Below are positions 8,876 through 18,417 of a DNA stretch of 64,000 nt, piece after piece. The stretch spans positions 124,001 through 188,000 of the forward strand of contig NZ_SIRT01000006.1 of the NCBI RefSeq assembly GCF_004310325.1, in the 5' to 3' direction. This DNA comes from Hyunsoonleella flava. GTDB taxonomy: Bacteria; Bacteroidota; Bacteroidia; Flavobacteriales; Flavobacteriaceae. The translations under genes were made by a program, and so were the position numbers. The notes beneath the pieces are model-generated. The model was not told the origin of the DNA, searched no databases, and was given only the letters and a program-made list of their open reading frames with translations. Every line of letters starts with the position of its first letter. Position 1 is the first letter of the stretch.

Positions 8876-10045
8876 ATGAAAAGCAAGTACTTTATTCTCC
8901 TTTTCTTAATGTTGCTAGTTTCATGCTCCAACTCGCCCAAAACTCATTTTGATATAGTTGAAACCCTAGTAAAAGATAAAGTGCTAAATGATGCTGAGAA
9001 ATTCTTGGATTTAGAGCCCATTACAGTCACAGCGCATACATCAAAGCGAAGCGCTGGCACCAAGCATGATTTTTATTCTGAAGGTGATTATTGGTGGCCA
9101 AACCCAGAAGACCCTAATGGACCTTATATACGTAAAGATGGATTGTCAAATCCAGATAATTTTGTAGCTCATAGGCGCTCCATGATTCGGTTAAGTCAAA
9201 TATCTGGAGCTTTGGCATCTGCATACCTTATTACAAAAGATGATGTTTATCTACAAAATCTGATGCCACATCTAAAGGCTTGGTTTGTTGATGACGGCAC
9301 CAAAATGAATCCACATTTACTTTACGCGCAAGCTATTAAAGGCAGAGTTACTGGAAGGGGTATTGGCATTATTGATACCATTCACTTAATAGAGGTGTCA
9401 TTGGCGGTGGAAGTTATTGAAGACTCCTATATATATAATAAGGAAGATATAATTGCCATTAAGGATTGGTTTTCTAAATACCTAAATTGGCTTACTACAC
9501 ATGAATATGGTATTAAGGAACGTGATAATGGAAACAATCATAGCACCTGTTGGGCGATGCAAGTTGCTGCGTTTGCACGTTTAGTTGGAAATAAGGAGCA
9601 AATGTTATTTTGTAAGAATCTATTCAAAAAAACACTTCTACCAGAGCAAATGGCGAAGGATGGTAGTTTCCCAAAAGAATTGGCTAGAACTAAGCCATAC
9701 GGGTATTCCATTTTTAATCTAGACGCCATGACTGGATTAGCTCAACTCCTAACCTCAAAAGAAGAGAATATTTTTAAATATGTAACTAAAGATGGTAAAA
9801 GCTTGAAACTTGGTATGCAGTTTTTATATCCTTATTTAAACGATAAAAATACTTGGCCTTTTAAAAAAGACGTAATGCACTGGGACGAATGGCCTACAAA
9901 ACAACCGTCACTCCTTTTTGCAGGGTTGCAGTTTCAACAAAATAATTATATAGAAACATGGGCAGTTCTCCCCCAGATACCTAATAATCCTGAAATCGTA
10001 AGAAATATGCCAATTAGGTATCCGTTACTATGGGTTAAAGAATAA
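8876..10045 (+). CDS. Alginate-lyase-fold lipoprotein (PF05426; PL38/PL5-like)
   Basis: 389 aa. Lipobox Cys17 (LLVSC). The protein has the alginate lyase (alpha/alpha)-barrel layout. 'KHDFYSEGDYWWPNPEDP' lies near residue 63; an Asn-Asn-His motif (Asn220, Asn221, His222, NNHSTCW) and 'RTKPYGYSIFNLDAM' with Tyr275/Tyr277 and Arg271 supply the His, Tyr and Arg expected of beta-elimination. The family includes lyases for mannuronan and glucuronan, and CAZy PL38 members from gut Bacteroides look closest from memory. In this uronate-containing locus a glucuronan- or oligouronate-directed lyase is plausible. No operator site precedes it, so it may be read through from the regulator gene. The stretch 10046-10090 after it is an AT-rich spacer. 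Confidence 0.78.
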   Translation: MKSKYFILLFLMLLVSCSNSPKTHFDIVETLVKDKVLNDAEKFLDLEPITVTAHTSKRSAGTKHDFYSEGDYWWPNPEDPNGPYIRKDGLSNPDNFVAHRRSMIRLSQISGALASAYLITKDDVYLQNLMPHLKAWFVDDGTKMNPHLLYAQAIKGRVTGRGIGIIDTIHLIEVSLAVEVIEDSYIYNKEDIIAIKDWFSKYLNWLTTHEYGIKERDNGNNHSTCWAMQVAAFARLVGNKEQMLFCKNLFKKTLLPEQMAKDGSFPKELARTKPYGYSIFNLDAMTGLAQLLTSKEENIFKYVTKDGKSLKLGMQFLYPYLNDKNTWPFKKDVMHWDEWPTKQPSLLFAGLQFQQNNYIETWAVLPQIPNNPEIVRNMPIRYPLLWVKE

Positions 10046-10097
10046 ATTATAGAAGTGTATTCTAATTCCTGTTTTTTTATTAAAAAAAAGAGCAATA

Positions 10098-10142
10098 CAG
10101 TATAGTGCAGGATAGTTAAATTGCTATTATGTTGTAAAATTG
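10098..10142 (+). promoter_or_regulatory. Tandem CAGGATAG operator and -7 box upstream of the double SusCD operon (site C)
   Basis: CAGTATAG (10098-10105) and CAGGATAG (10108-10115), 10-bp period, then 19 bp to TAAAATTG (10135-10142), one mismatch from TAnnTTTG. The five-gene operon 10215-21314 begins 73 bp further on. Confidence 0.7.
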
Positions 10143-10214
10143 TTAACATATATTTAAGACAAATGTTTTTGGCAGATAATTAAATATATGACCGGCTAAA
10201 TAAAAACAATTTTT

Positions 10215-13200
10215 ATGTTAAAACTTAAACTCAAAATGAAACAAAAATTTAGAAGACAATTTCCTGTCTTTGGGTTTGTGCTAATGCTTATCATGGTCTT
10301 TTCCAGTTTTACAAGTATTAGTGTTCAAGCTCAAGAAAGGATTTCGGGAACAGTCTCTGGGCCTGATGGATTTCCTATACCAGGGGTGAATGTTCTGCAG
10401 AAAGGGACTACCAATGGTGCAGTTACTGATTTTGATGGGAACTACAGTATTACTTTACGTGAAGGAGGTAAAATATTGGTTTTCTCTTATATTGGCTATA
10501 AAACAAAGGAAGTAAGTGTTGCAGGTCAAACTTCGGTTAATGTAGCATTAGAAGAAGATGTTGAAGGATTGGACGAAGTAGTCGTTATTGGTTATGGTGT
10601 TCAGAAAAAAGAGAGTGTTGTAGGTGCTATTACCCAGGTAAAGGGTGAGGATCTTCAAGAACTAACTATGGGTATCACTAATGTTGAGGAAGCGCTGCAA
10701 GGAAATCTACCTGGTGTTACCACAATACAAGGTAGTGGTGTTCCTGGACGTAACGATGTACAGATTTTTATTCGTGGTCAGGCTACTTGGAATGGTTCTG
10801 GGCAACCTTTAATACTTGTAGACGGTGCGCCTCGTGATATTGATAATATTGATTTCAATGATATTGAAAAAATTTCTGTGCTTAAGGATGCTTCTGCTAC
10901 GGCGGTTTTTGGTGTACAGGGTGCAAATGGAGTTGTATTAATTACCACAAAAAGAGGTCAAAAAGGAAAAGCACAATTATCATTACAAGCTAACACAACA
11001 GTTAAGGTTGTCTCTAAGTTACCGGAAAAGCTAGATGCTTACAGTGCTATATTAGAAGCAAATTCGTCTGTATTAAGAGAACTTGCTCAGGATGAAGCAT
11101 CTTGGGGTTTCTATCGGCCATTAGCTATAGCGGAAAGGTTTCGTAATCCAGCAAACGAGCAGGAAAGCTTTATTTATCCTAATGTAGATTGGAGAGAAAC
11201 ACTTTTAAAAGATTTTGCGCAAGATTATCGTGTAAATTTATCAGTTCGTGGAGGGGGTGATAACGCAAAGTATTTTGCAAGTTTAGCATACCAAAAAACA
11301 TCTGATATTTTTGACGGTAAGAGTTTCGACAATGGTAAAGGCTATGAAAGTGAATTTAGTTATGATAGGTTTAACTTTCGTAGTAATATAGATTTTAATA
11401 TTACAAAAAGCACTGAGCTTTCTGTAAATCTTGGAGGTTTTTACGGTATACAGCAAACCCCAGGTAATTTAAATTTGGTTACAAATGCTATTTATGAGCT
11501 GGCACCGAACGCTTACATACCTGTTTTCCCAGATGGGTTTTATGGTAGGGATAATAATGATGTATTTGCTAATACAAATCCTATTGTTACTTTAACAAAT
11601 ACGGGATACAGTACTACGAATACGTTTCAAATAAATACCGATTTTATCTTAAAACAAAACTTGGATTTTATTACTGATGGTCTAAGAGTTCAGGGACGTC
11701 TTTCTTTAGATAATAGATCACAAAGTAGACAACAATTACAAGATCCAGGTGCTGACGGTCAGGAAAATGTAAGATACCGAATATATAATGAATTTTTTGA
11801 AGAGCGAATTGAGTCTCCAGATGGCGTAAATGATTTTGATTTTGTACCATTTCCATGGACACTTGGGGCTGCTAATATTCAGGATGGTACAATACGCCGT
11901 AACTTCTTATATGACTTCTCCGTTAACTATAGTAAAACGTTCGCAGATAAGCATACGGTTACAGGACTGGCATTGGTAAGACGCCAAGAGCGAGGTACCG
12001 GTAATGGGTTTTTAACCTATCGAGAAGATTGGGTAGGAAGGGTAACTTATGACTATGATAAGAGGTATTTCTTAGACATTAGTGGTGCTTACAACGGATC
12101 GGAAAAATATGGTCCAGGATTCCGTTTTGATCTTTTTCCTGCTATGGCGGCAGGTTGGACGGTGTCCAACGAGGCATTTATGAGCGACATTGATTGGGTG
12201 AATTTACTCAAAATTAGAGGGTCTTATGGAGAAATTGGTGATGACCAAGGTGGCAGAAGGTTCGAATATCAAGCCACTTGGAATATTGGTGGAGGTGCAT
12301 TTATAAATCCAAACGCCTCTAATCAACGTGCACCATATGTGTTTTATAGTGAGGCTAATGTAGGTAACCCCAACCTACAATGGGAAACTGCAATAAAGTA
12401 TAATATAGGTGCAGAGATTGGATTGTTTAAAAATTCAATAACCGCTGAGGTTGATTTCTTTGGAGAAGATCGTAGTAATATACTGATTCCAAGTACTCAA
12501 AGAGCGGTACCAGAATGGTTTGGTGCAAGTCCTCCAGCATTTAATAGAGGTCAAGTGGAAGTACGAGGATACGAAATTGTACTAGGAGCTAATCATACTT
12601 TCGGAAACGGAATAAACATTTTTGGTAATTTTAACTTTACACAGGCGAAAGATGTGGTGATTGATAGAGAAGATCCAGAGTTACGTCCGTTTTACCAAAA
12701 AGCAGCTGGTTATACAATTGGCCAACCAAGATCTGCTATTCCTGGTGGGATTCTAGGTAGTTTAGATGATTTGTATAGTTCTACGCCAAGAGTTAATGGG
12801 CAAGGTAACATTAGAACTGGATACTATAATTTGGTTGATTATGATGGTGACGGTGTATACAATGGCGCTTTTGATAATGTACCTTTTGGTTTTCCTGTGC
12901 GTCCACAACGAAACTGGGCTGCTACAATTGGAGCTAAATATAAAGGCTTAAGGTTATCTGTACAGTTCTATGGTACACAAAACACAAATAGAAATTATAC
13001 CAGTAGAACATTTAGTAACCAAACGGATACATTTTTTGCACACGAATTAGGGTATTGGACTAAAGATAACCCAACTGGTACTCGAACCCAGCCTACTTTT
13101 AATTTTAATCAAGGAGCTAGTGATCCAAGACGTAGCTTTTGGGATGGTTCTTTAACCAGATTAAGGGCAATAGCTTTGAACTATAGTATACCGAAGAAAA

Positions 13201-13379
13201 CCTGCGAAAAACTAGGCGTTAAAGCAATTAGTGTTTTTGCTAATGGTAATAACCTATTCTTATGGACAGATTTACCAGATGATAGGGAATTTAACAGTAG
13301 TCAAACTGCTGACTCAAGTTTTAGAGGAGATTACCCTACTATGGCAAGATTTAACTTCGGTTTAAATTTAGATTTTTAA
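10215..13379 (+). CDS. SusC-like TonB-dependent transporter with N-terminal carboxypeptidase-like domain
   Basis: 1054 aa, complete. Signal peptide with likely cleavage after SVQA. CarboxypepD_reg-like domain about 44-115 ('GTVSGPDGFPIPGVNVLQKG'), TonB box/plug start 'LDEVVVIGYGVQKKES' near 118-133, plug motif 'ISVLKDASATAVFGVQGANG', then a 22-strand-type barrel ending 'NFGLNLDF'. A Met at codon 8 (10236) is an alternative start that leaves a more usual signal peptide. Followed 11 bp later by its SusD. The pair differs clearly in sequence from the SusC at 15342, so the tandem arrangement is not a recent duplication. Confidence 0.96.
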   Translation: MLKLKLKMKQKFRRQFPVFGFVLMLIMVFSSFTSISVQAQERISGTVSGPDGFPIPGVNVLQKGTTNGAVTDFDGNYSITLREGGKILVFSYIGYKTKEVSVAGQTSVNVALEEDVEGLDEVVVIGYGVQKKESVVGAITQVKGEDLQELTMGITNVEEALQGNLPGVTTIQGSGVPGRNDVQIFIRGQATWNGSGQPLILVDGAPRDIDNIDFNDIEKISVLKDASATAVFGVQGANGVVLITTKRGQKGKAQLSLQANTTVKVVSKLPEKLDAYSAILEANSSVLRELAQDEASWGFYRPLAIAERFRNPANEQESFIYPNVDWRETLLKDFAQDYRVNLSVRGGGDNAKYFASLAYQKTSDIFDGKSFDNGKGYESEFSYDRFNFRSNIDFNITKSTELSVNLGGFYGIQQTPGNLNLVTNAIYELAPNAYIPVFPDGFYGRDNNDVFANTNPIVTLTNTGYSTTNTFQINTDFILKQNLDFITDGLRVQGRLSLDNRSQSRQQLQDPGADGQENVRYRIYNEFFEERIESPDGVNDFDFVPFPWTLGAANIQDGTIRRNFLYDFSVNYSKTFADKHTVTGLALVRRQERGTGNGFLTYREDWVGRVTYDYDKRYFLDISGAYNGSEKYGPGFRFDLFPAMAAGWTVSNEAFMSDIDWVNLLKIRGSYGEIGDDQGGRRFEYQATWNIGGGAFINPNASNQRAPYVFYSEANVGNPNLQWETAIKYNIGAEIGLFKNSITAEVDFFGEDRSNILIPSTQRAVPEWFGASPPAFNRGQVEVRGYEIVLGANHTFGNGINIFGNFNFTQAKDVVIDREDPELRPFYQKAAGYTIGQPRSAIPGGILGSLDDLYSSTPRVNGQGNIRTGYYNLVDYDGDGVYNGAFDNVPFGFPVRPQRNWAATIGAKYKGLRLSVQFYGTQNTNRNYTSRTFSNQTDTFFAHELGYWTKDNPTGTRTQPTFNFNQGASDPRRSFWDGSLTRLRAIALNYSIPKKTCEKLGVKAISVFANGNNLFLWTDLPDDREFNSSQTADSSFRGDYPTMARFNFGLNLDF

Positions 13380-13390
13380 AAAGAATTATT

Positions 13391-15292
13391 ATGAAAAATT
13401 TTAAAATAAAAATAGTTTTAGTACTAGGGCTACTGTTTATGTTTGCCTGCGAAGATTATCTGGACATAGCTCCAGAAGCTGAAATTGATGTAACAGATGT
13501 ATTTGAAACCTTTGAGACTTCACAAGGTTTCATTGAAGAGGCGTATAATTTAGTGGTTGACTATGGAACAAATGGTTGGTCCTTTCAAGATTACATACTG
13601 GGAGATGATGGTTATAATACACAAAGTTTTAAGTACAGTAATATTTTAGATAGAGGAGAACTAAATAGGTGGACTACTGGTAACTTATATTATTTAGCCA
13701 AGAGAAATAGATTTCAAACCGGTTCAAATAATGGTACTATTGGAAGCACCAATGAAGAGCAAGGTAGAGGTAGGCCAAAAGTATGGACTGCTAGTATGCT
13801 GGGTATTCGTAAGGCCAATGTAGTACTAGCCAACGAGGATTTGATGGTGGGTTTAACCCAAGCAGAAAAAAATGTAATTCTTGGTCAAGCCTATTTTTTC
13901 AGAGCTTTCTTTCATAATGAGATTATGAAATTTTGGGGACGTTTTCCACATATTCAAGAAGTATTTACAGGAGCGATAGATATACCCCGTCCAGAAACTT
14001 ACAAAGAGGTGGCTTTATCTATTAATGAAGATTACAAAAAAGCCATTGAATTATTGCCAGTAAATTGGGATAATGAGCCTTACGGCGCCAGAACCCGTGG
14101 CGATAATGCAGGTAGACTAACAAAAGGTGCTGCTTATGCTTTCCAAGGCAAAAATTTACTTTTTGCAGCAAGTCCGTTAATGTTTTTTAATAATCAGCCT
14201 GGGATTAACACGTATACATATGATACGGAACTAGCAGCTATGGCAGCTGATGCTTTTGCAGAGGTGCTTAAGCTAGAACAAGCTGGTGAATATCATTTGG
14301 CAGAAAACATGGAAGATTACAAAAAAGTACTATGGGAAACGCCAAGAAATACATGGCCAGGGCTTGTGCCAGAAGCTAAAGAGTTAATATTTGCTGGTTC
14401 TGCGGGATCACATGTTGGGTCTACTCTTAGTTTTATGGCTACAGGTATGCCAAGACCAATTGCGTCCACTGGGACACAATGTACTAGTGCGACACATAAT
14501 TATATACATAATAATTTTGGAATGGCTAATGGATTGTCTATTGAGGATGATTTAAGTGGAGCATATGGCACACCAACATACAATCCCCTTAGACCATTTG
14601 ACAATCGTGACCCTCGTTTTTATGCATGGGTTTTTGCAGATCGAGACACACTTGGTACAAGAGCAGGAATACCATCAGTAAATAGAACTATGAAGTTATA
14701 TTCAGTTGATGAAAATGGAAATAGTGGAGCGCATAGAGACAGAAATAATTATTCATGGACAGGCTACATGTTCAAGAAGTTCTATCCAGAGATTGATGGT
14801 CAGTACCACTCCCAAAGAGGAAATAATATTATTAGAAACTTTACAGGAATCCGCATGCATATGAGGTTAACGGATGTGTATTTAATGTATGCCGAAGCGC
14901 TCCATGTGGCTAGAGGTGCAACTACAGCACCTGGTTCTTTTTCAATGACTGCGGAACAGGCCATTAACAAATTAAGAGCTAGAGCTGGAATTGCTAATGT
15001 AAATCCTGCTATCGTTGCAGACAACAATAAATTCTTAGATGAAATAAGACGTGAAAGAGCCGTAGAGTTATCTTGGGAAGGACACAGATGGGTGGATATA
15101 CGCCGCTGGGGTGTAGCGCATGAGGATAAATACAGGATTAAGACAAAATTTAATTTTGACAAAGATTGGACCTTCTTTGAAGAAGCTGTAATCGTGGATA
15201 GAGTTTGTGAGTATCCTAAGCATTATTGGATGCCTTTTGAAGCAAATCAAACACAGTTTTACGAAGGCTTTCCACAAAATCCAGGTTGGTAG
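13391..15292 (+). CDS. SusD/RagB-family surface glycan-binding lipoprotein (long form)
   Basis: 633 aa, longer than the roughly 500 aa average, with insertions in the middle. Lipobox Cys20 (MFACEDYLD). SusD hallmarks: 'VILGQAYFFRAFFHNEIMKFWG' in the helical core, 'RMHMRLTDVYLMYAEAL' and 'ERAVELSWEGHRWVDIRRWG' toward the C-terminus, and a terminal 'FPQNPGW'. Partner of the SusC immediately upstream. The large size suggests recognition of a bulkier or branched ligand, which is inference. Confidence 0.95.
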   Translation: MKNFKIKIVLVLGLLFMFACEDYLDIAPEAEIDVTDVFETFETSQGFIEEAYNLVVDYGTNGWSFQDYILGDDGYNTQSFKYSNILDRGELNRWTTGNLYYLAKRNRFQTGSNNGTIGSTNEEQGRGRPKVWTASMLGIRKANVVLANEDLMVGLTQAEKNVILGQAYFFRAFFHNEIMKFWGRFPHIQEVFTGAIDIPRPETYKEVALSINEDYKKAIELLPVNWDNEPYGARTRGDNAGRLTKGAAYAFQGKNLLFAASPLMFFNNQPGINTYTYDTELAAMAADAFAEVLKLEQAGEYHLAENMEDYKKVLWETPRNTWPGLVPEAKELIFAGSAGSHVGSTLSFMATGMPRPIASTGTQCTSATHNYIHNNFGMANGLSIEDDLSGAYGTPTYNPLRPFDNRDPRFYAWVFADRDTLGTRAGIPSVNRTMKLYSVDENGNSGAHRDRNNYSWTGYMFKKFYPEIDGQYHSQRGNNIIRNFTGIRMHMRLTDVYLMYAEALHVARGATTAPGSFSMTAEQAINKLRARAGIANVNPAIVADNNKFLDEIRRERAVELSWEGHRWVDIRRWGVAHEDKYRIKTKFNFDKDWTFFEEAVIVDRVCEYPKHYWMPFEANQTQFYEGFPQNPGW

Positions 15293-15341
15293 AACCTGAA
15301 TAAAGTTGTTTTAACTAATACTAAATACTAAAGAAAAAAAA

Positions 15342-18300
15342 ATGAAGATAAATAAATTATATAGGTTGTATGCCCTTGTGTGCTTCACCATATTCTGCTT
15401 TTGTGGTACGGTGACAGCTCAGTCAACAGGTACAGAGGTGTCAGCTACCGTGGTTGATGAGCAAGGGAACCCTTTAAGCGGGGTCAACATTTACGGTCCT
15501 GGAGGTTCTCGGGCATCTACCAACGACAATGGTCTATTTAACATTATGCTACCCAATGATGAAGCGGTAGTTATTGAGAAAAAGGGTTATGAGTCGCAAT
15601 TTATTAGCTTGTCTACTGTTACCGGTAATATAACGCTCGTAAAGTCAGATTTCCTAGCCTCAGAAGACGACGAAATAAAGATGGGTGTCTCAACTAGGGA
15701 TAGACGTGATATAGTAGGTTCTGTATCGTCCATAAATACCAAAGATCGTTTAGTCTATGATAACACTCAGTTTGTAAGGGATTATATTTCAGGGTTAACT
15801 GTGGGTGTAAGAGGTTCCTCTAATATTAGGGGTATAGGAAACGCATTGTTTGTGATTGATGGTGTTTTTGGTCGTGATCCTAATGTGTTAAACATGGAAG
15901 AGGTAGAACAAATCACGGTTCTTAAAGATGCAAATGCGGTTGCCCTATATGGTAGTCAAGGACAAAATGGTGTAATCATTATTAATACAAAACGTGGTAG
16001 TGTAAATAAAAGAGAGGTAAATGTGAATGTGCGTTCTGGGATCCGTACACCTATTGCTTTACCTAATTACCTAAGTGCTGCTGCTTTCATGCAGCTTCGA
16101 AATGAAGCTTTCGCAAACGATGGCTTAGATCCAAGTGTTGTAGGTTTTCCTCAAGAACAGATTCAAAATACAAGAAGCGGTTTAAATCCTATCGAATTTC
16201 CAGATGTTGATTTGTATGAATTTGTGCAACCGTTTATTAATACCACTAATGTTATTTCAGAATTCTCTGGAGGTAACGATAAATCTCAGTATTATGTTAA
16301 TGTAGGTTGGTTATATAATGAAAACTGGGTTAATATCAACGAAGATATAAATGCCGGATCAAATCGCTTTAATGTTAGAGGTAATATAGATTTTAGAGTT
16401 AATGATTGGATTACCAGTAGTATTGATGGTGTTGCAATTATAAGTACTTCAAAAAGTTCTAGAGCGAACCTTCTAAATGCTGCTACTACATTCATACCAT
16501 TTGATTATGCACCGTTAATTCCAATAAATAGTATTGATGCAACTAATAATCCAGAGCTTCAAACCTTATTGGTAGGGGCCAACACTTTTGATGGTAATTT
16601 ATTAGGTTCTGCACAACAAATTGGAGTGGATGCACCAGTGGCACTAGCCATTGCTGGTGGTTATCAAGATAGAAGGTTTCGTGTCACTCAATTTAATAAC
16701 TCAATAAATTTTGACCTCTCTGGTATTACGGAAGGCTTATCAGCAAAGACCTATTTAAGTTTCGACTTCTTTGATACCTTTACAACATCTATACGTAATC
16801 AGTATAGAACCTATGGAGTTACAGACTGGGTACAAAATGATGGAGTAGATCCTTTACGAGATTTCGGTGAAGACAGAAGGGATCTTTCAGAAAACGTTGC
16901 ATCGAATGGATTTGTATCTAGAGTGGGTATGTACGCATTATTAAATTATGAAAAAACCTTTGCCAGTAATCATTCCTTGAATACAACGTTTTTGGGATAT
17001 TATAACTCAGAGAAGAGAGACGGTGTCCTTCAAACAGATAGAGATTCTCATTTGGGTCTTCAAATGACCTATGACTTCAAGAAAAAACTCTTTGTTGATT
17101 TTTCTGGAGCTTACGCGCATTCCTTGAAGTTACCAGAGGGTAATAGAGGTGGTTTTTCACCAACAGTTGGAATAGGTTATATTTTAAGCGAAGAGCCGTT
17201 TTTAAAAGATAGTGATTTTGTAAATTATCTAAAAGTAAGGGCTTCTGGAGGAATCATAAGTTCTGATAGAGGTATTGATGGATATTATTTATATGATGAA
17301 AACTATTCTGATGGTGCAAGCTTTGGTTGGGCAGATGGACTATTCTCAAATAATAGACAAAATATTTCGCAAGGTGCAAATCCTGATATGGGATTTGAAG
17401 AGCGTATAGATTTAAACATAGGTTTTGAGAGTTATTTAATGAATTCACTGTGGCTAGAAGCTAATTATTTTAGAACCGAATTGGATAAACAATTAGGATT
17501 TTTAGCAGATCAGTATCCTTCATATTATAATACGTTTAGACCGTTAAATAATTTCAATGCCAATTTATACACTGGTTTCGAATTAGGTCTTAATTTCAAT
17601 AAAACCTTCAATGATCTTTCAGTTGGTATTGGAGCAAACGTTTTATACAGTCAAACGGAAGCTTCAAAAAGATCTGAAACTAACGAGTTTGAATATCAGA
17701 ACAGACAAGGGCTGGAGTTATCATCAATTTTCGGATTTGAAGACTTAGGGTTCTATTCAGAATCTGATTTTACTGCAGATACAGATGGAAATCTTGTTTT
17801 AAACAGTAATCTACCCGTACCAAACTTTGGCGCGGTGCAACCTGGAGATATTAGATATGCCGATCAGAATGGCGATAATGTTATAGATCAAGATGATCAA
17901 GTAGCGCTAGGCCAAAGTGCTAGTCCTTGGACTTATGGTGTTAATCTTAACTTAAAGTACAAAAGATGGAATTTATTTATATTAGGTACTGGACAAACAG
18001 GTGCTCTTGGTAATAAGCTAAGTGGTAATTTTAATAATTATTATGCTCCAAATGGAAATGATAAATATTCTGAGGTGGTATTAGGACGTTGGACACCACA
18101 AACAGCGAATACAGCAACGTTTCCAAGATTAACATCTGGGGATAATCAAAATAACTTTAGAACATCATCATTTTGGTTATACGATACTAGCTTTTTCAGA
18201 ATTAATCGTGCTCAGGTAACCTATGAGTTCGCTGATACATTATGTGATAAGATAGGTGTGGAAGATTTTAGTTTAAACTTCCAAGGAACCAACCTTTTAG

Positions 18301-18392
18301 AGGTAGCCGAAAATCGAGATATTCGTCAGCTTAATATTGGCGGTAACCCACAAGCTAGAACATATACTCTAGGTATAAGAATGTCATTTTAA
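15342..18392 (+). CDS. SusC-like TonB-dependent transporter, divergent N-terminus
   Basis: 1016 aa with a signal peptide ending near GTVTAQ. A CTD-like domain (about 30-100) has 'VVDEQGNPLSGVNIYGPGG'. The usual DEVVVIGYG TonB-box segment is absent; the equivalent stretch reads 'ASEDDEIKMGVSTRDRRD'. The plug retains 'ITVLKDANAVALYGSQGQNG'. The C-terminus ends 'GIRMSF' as a barrel should. It lies 49 bp after the previous SusD and 25 bp before its own SusD. The altered TonB-box region means energy coupling may use a variant sequence. Confidence 0.94.
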   Translation: MKINKLYRLYALVCFTIFCFCGTVTAQSTGTEVSATVVDEQGNPLSGVNIYGPGGSRASTNDNGLFNIMLPNDEAVVIEKKGYESQFISLSTVTGNITLVKSDFLASEDDEIKMGVSTRDRRDIVGSVSSINTKDRLVYDNTQFVRDYISGLTVGVRGSSNIRGIGNALFVIDGVFGRDPNVLNMEEVEQITVLKDANAVALYGSQGQNGVIIINTKRGSVNKREVNVNVRSGIRTPIALPNYLSAAAFMQLRNEAFANDGLDPSVVGFPQEQIQNTRSGLNPIEFPDVDLYEFVQPFINTTNVISEFSGGNDKSQYYVNVGWLYNENWVNINEDINAGSNRFNVRGNIDFRVNDWITSSIDGVAIISTSKSSRANLLNAATTFIPFDYAPLIPINSIDATNNPELQTLLVGANTFDGNLLGSAQQIGVDAPVALAIAGGYQDRRFRVTQFNNSINFDLSGITEGLSAKTYLSFDFFDTFTTSIRNQYRTYGVTDWVQNDGVDPLRDFGEDRRDLSENVASNGFVSRVGMYALLNYEKTFASNHSLNTTFLGYYNSEKRDGVLQTDRDSHLGLQMTYDFKKKLFVDFSGAYAHSLKLPEGNRGGFSPTVGIGYILSEEPFLKDSDFVNYLKVRASGGIISSDRGIDGYYLYDENYSDGASFGWADGLFSNNRQNISQGANPDMGFEERIDLNIGFESYLMNSLWLEANYFRTELDKQLGFLADQYPSYYNTFRPLNNFNANLYTGFELGLNFNKTFNDLSVGIGANVLYSQTEASKRSETNEFEYQNRQGLELSSIFGFEDLGFYSESDFTADTDGNLVLNSNLPVPNFGAVQPGDIRYADQNGDNVIDQDDQVALGQSASPWTYGVNLNLKYKRWNLFILGTGQTGALGNKLSGNFNNYYAPNGNDKYSEVVLGRWTPQTANTATFPRLTSGDNQNNFRTSSFWLYDTSFFRINRAQVTYEFADTLCDKIGVEDFSLNFQGTNLLEVAENRDIRQLNIGGNPQARTYTLGIRMSF

Positions 18393-18417
18393 TAAAGTAA
18401 AAAATTAGATATATAAA

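Noticed and set aside
12766-12951. Open frame on the plus strand inside the SusC at 10215
   Set aside because: Out-of-frame shadow of the SusC barrel coding sequence; translation is low-complexity and lacks any domain.
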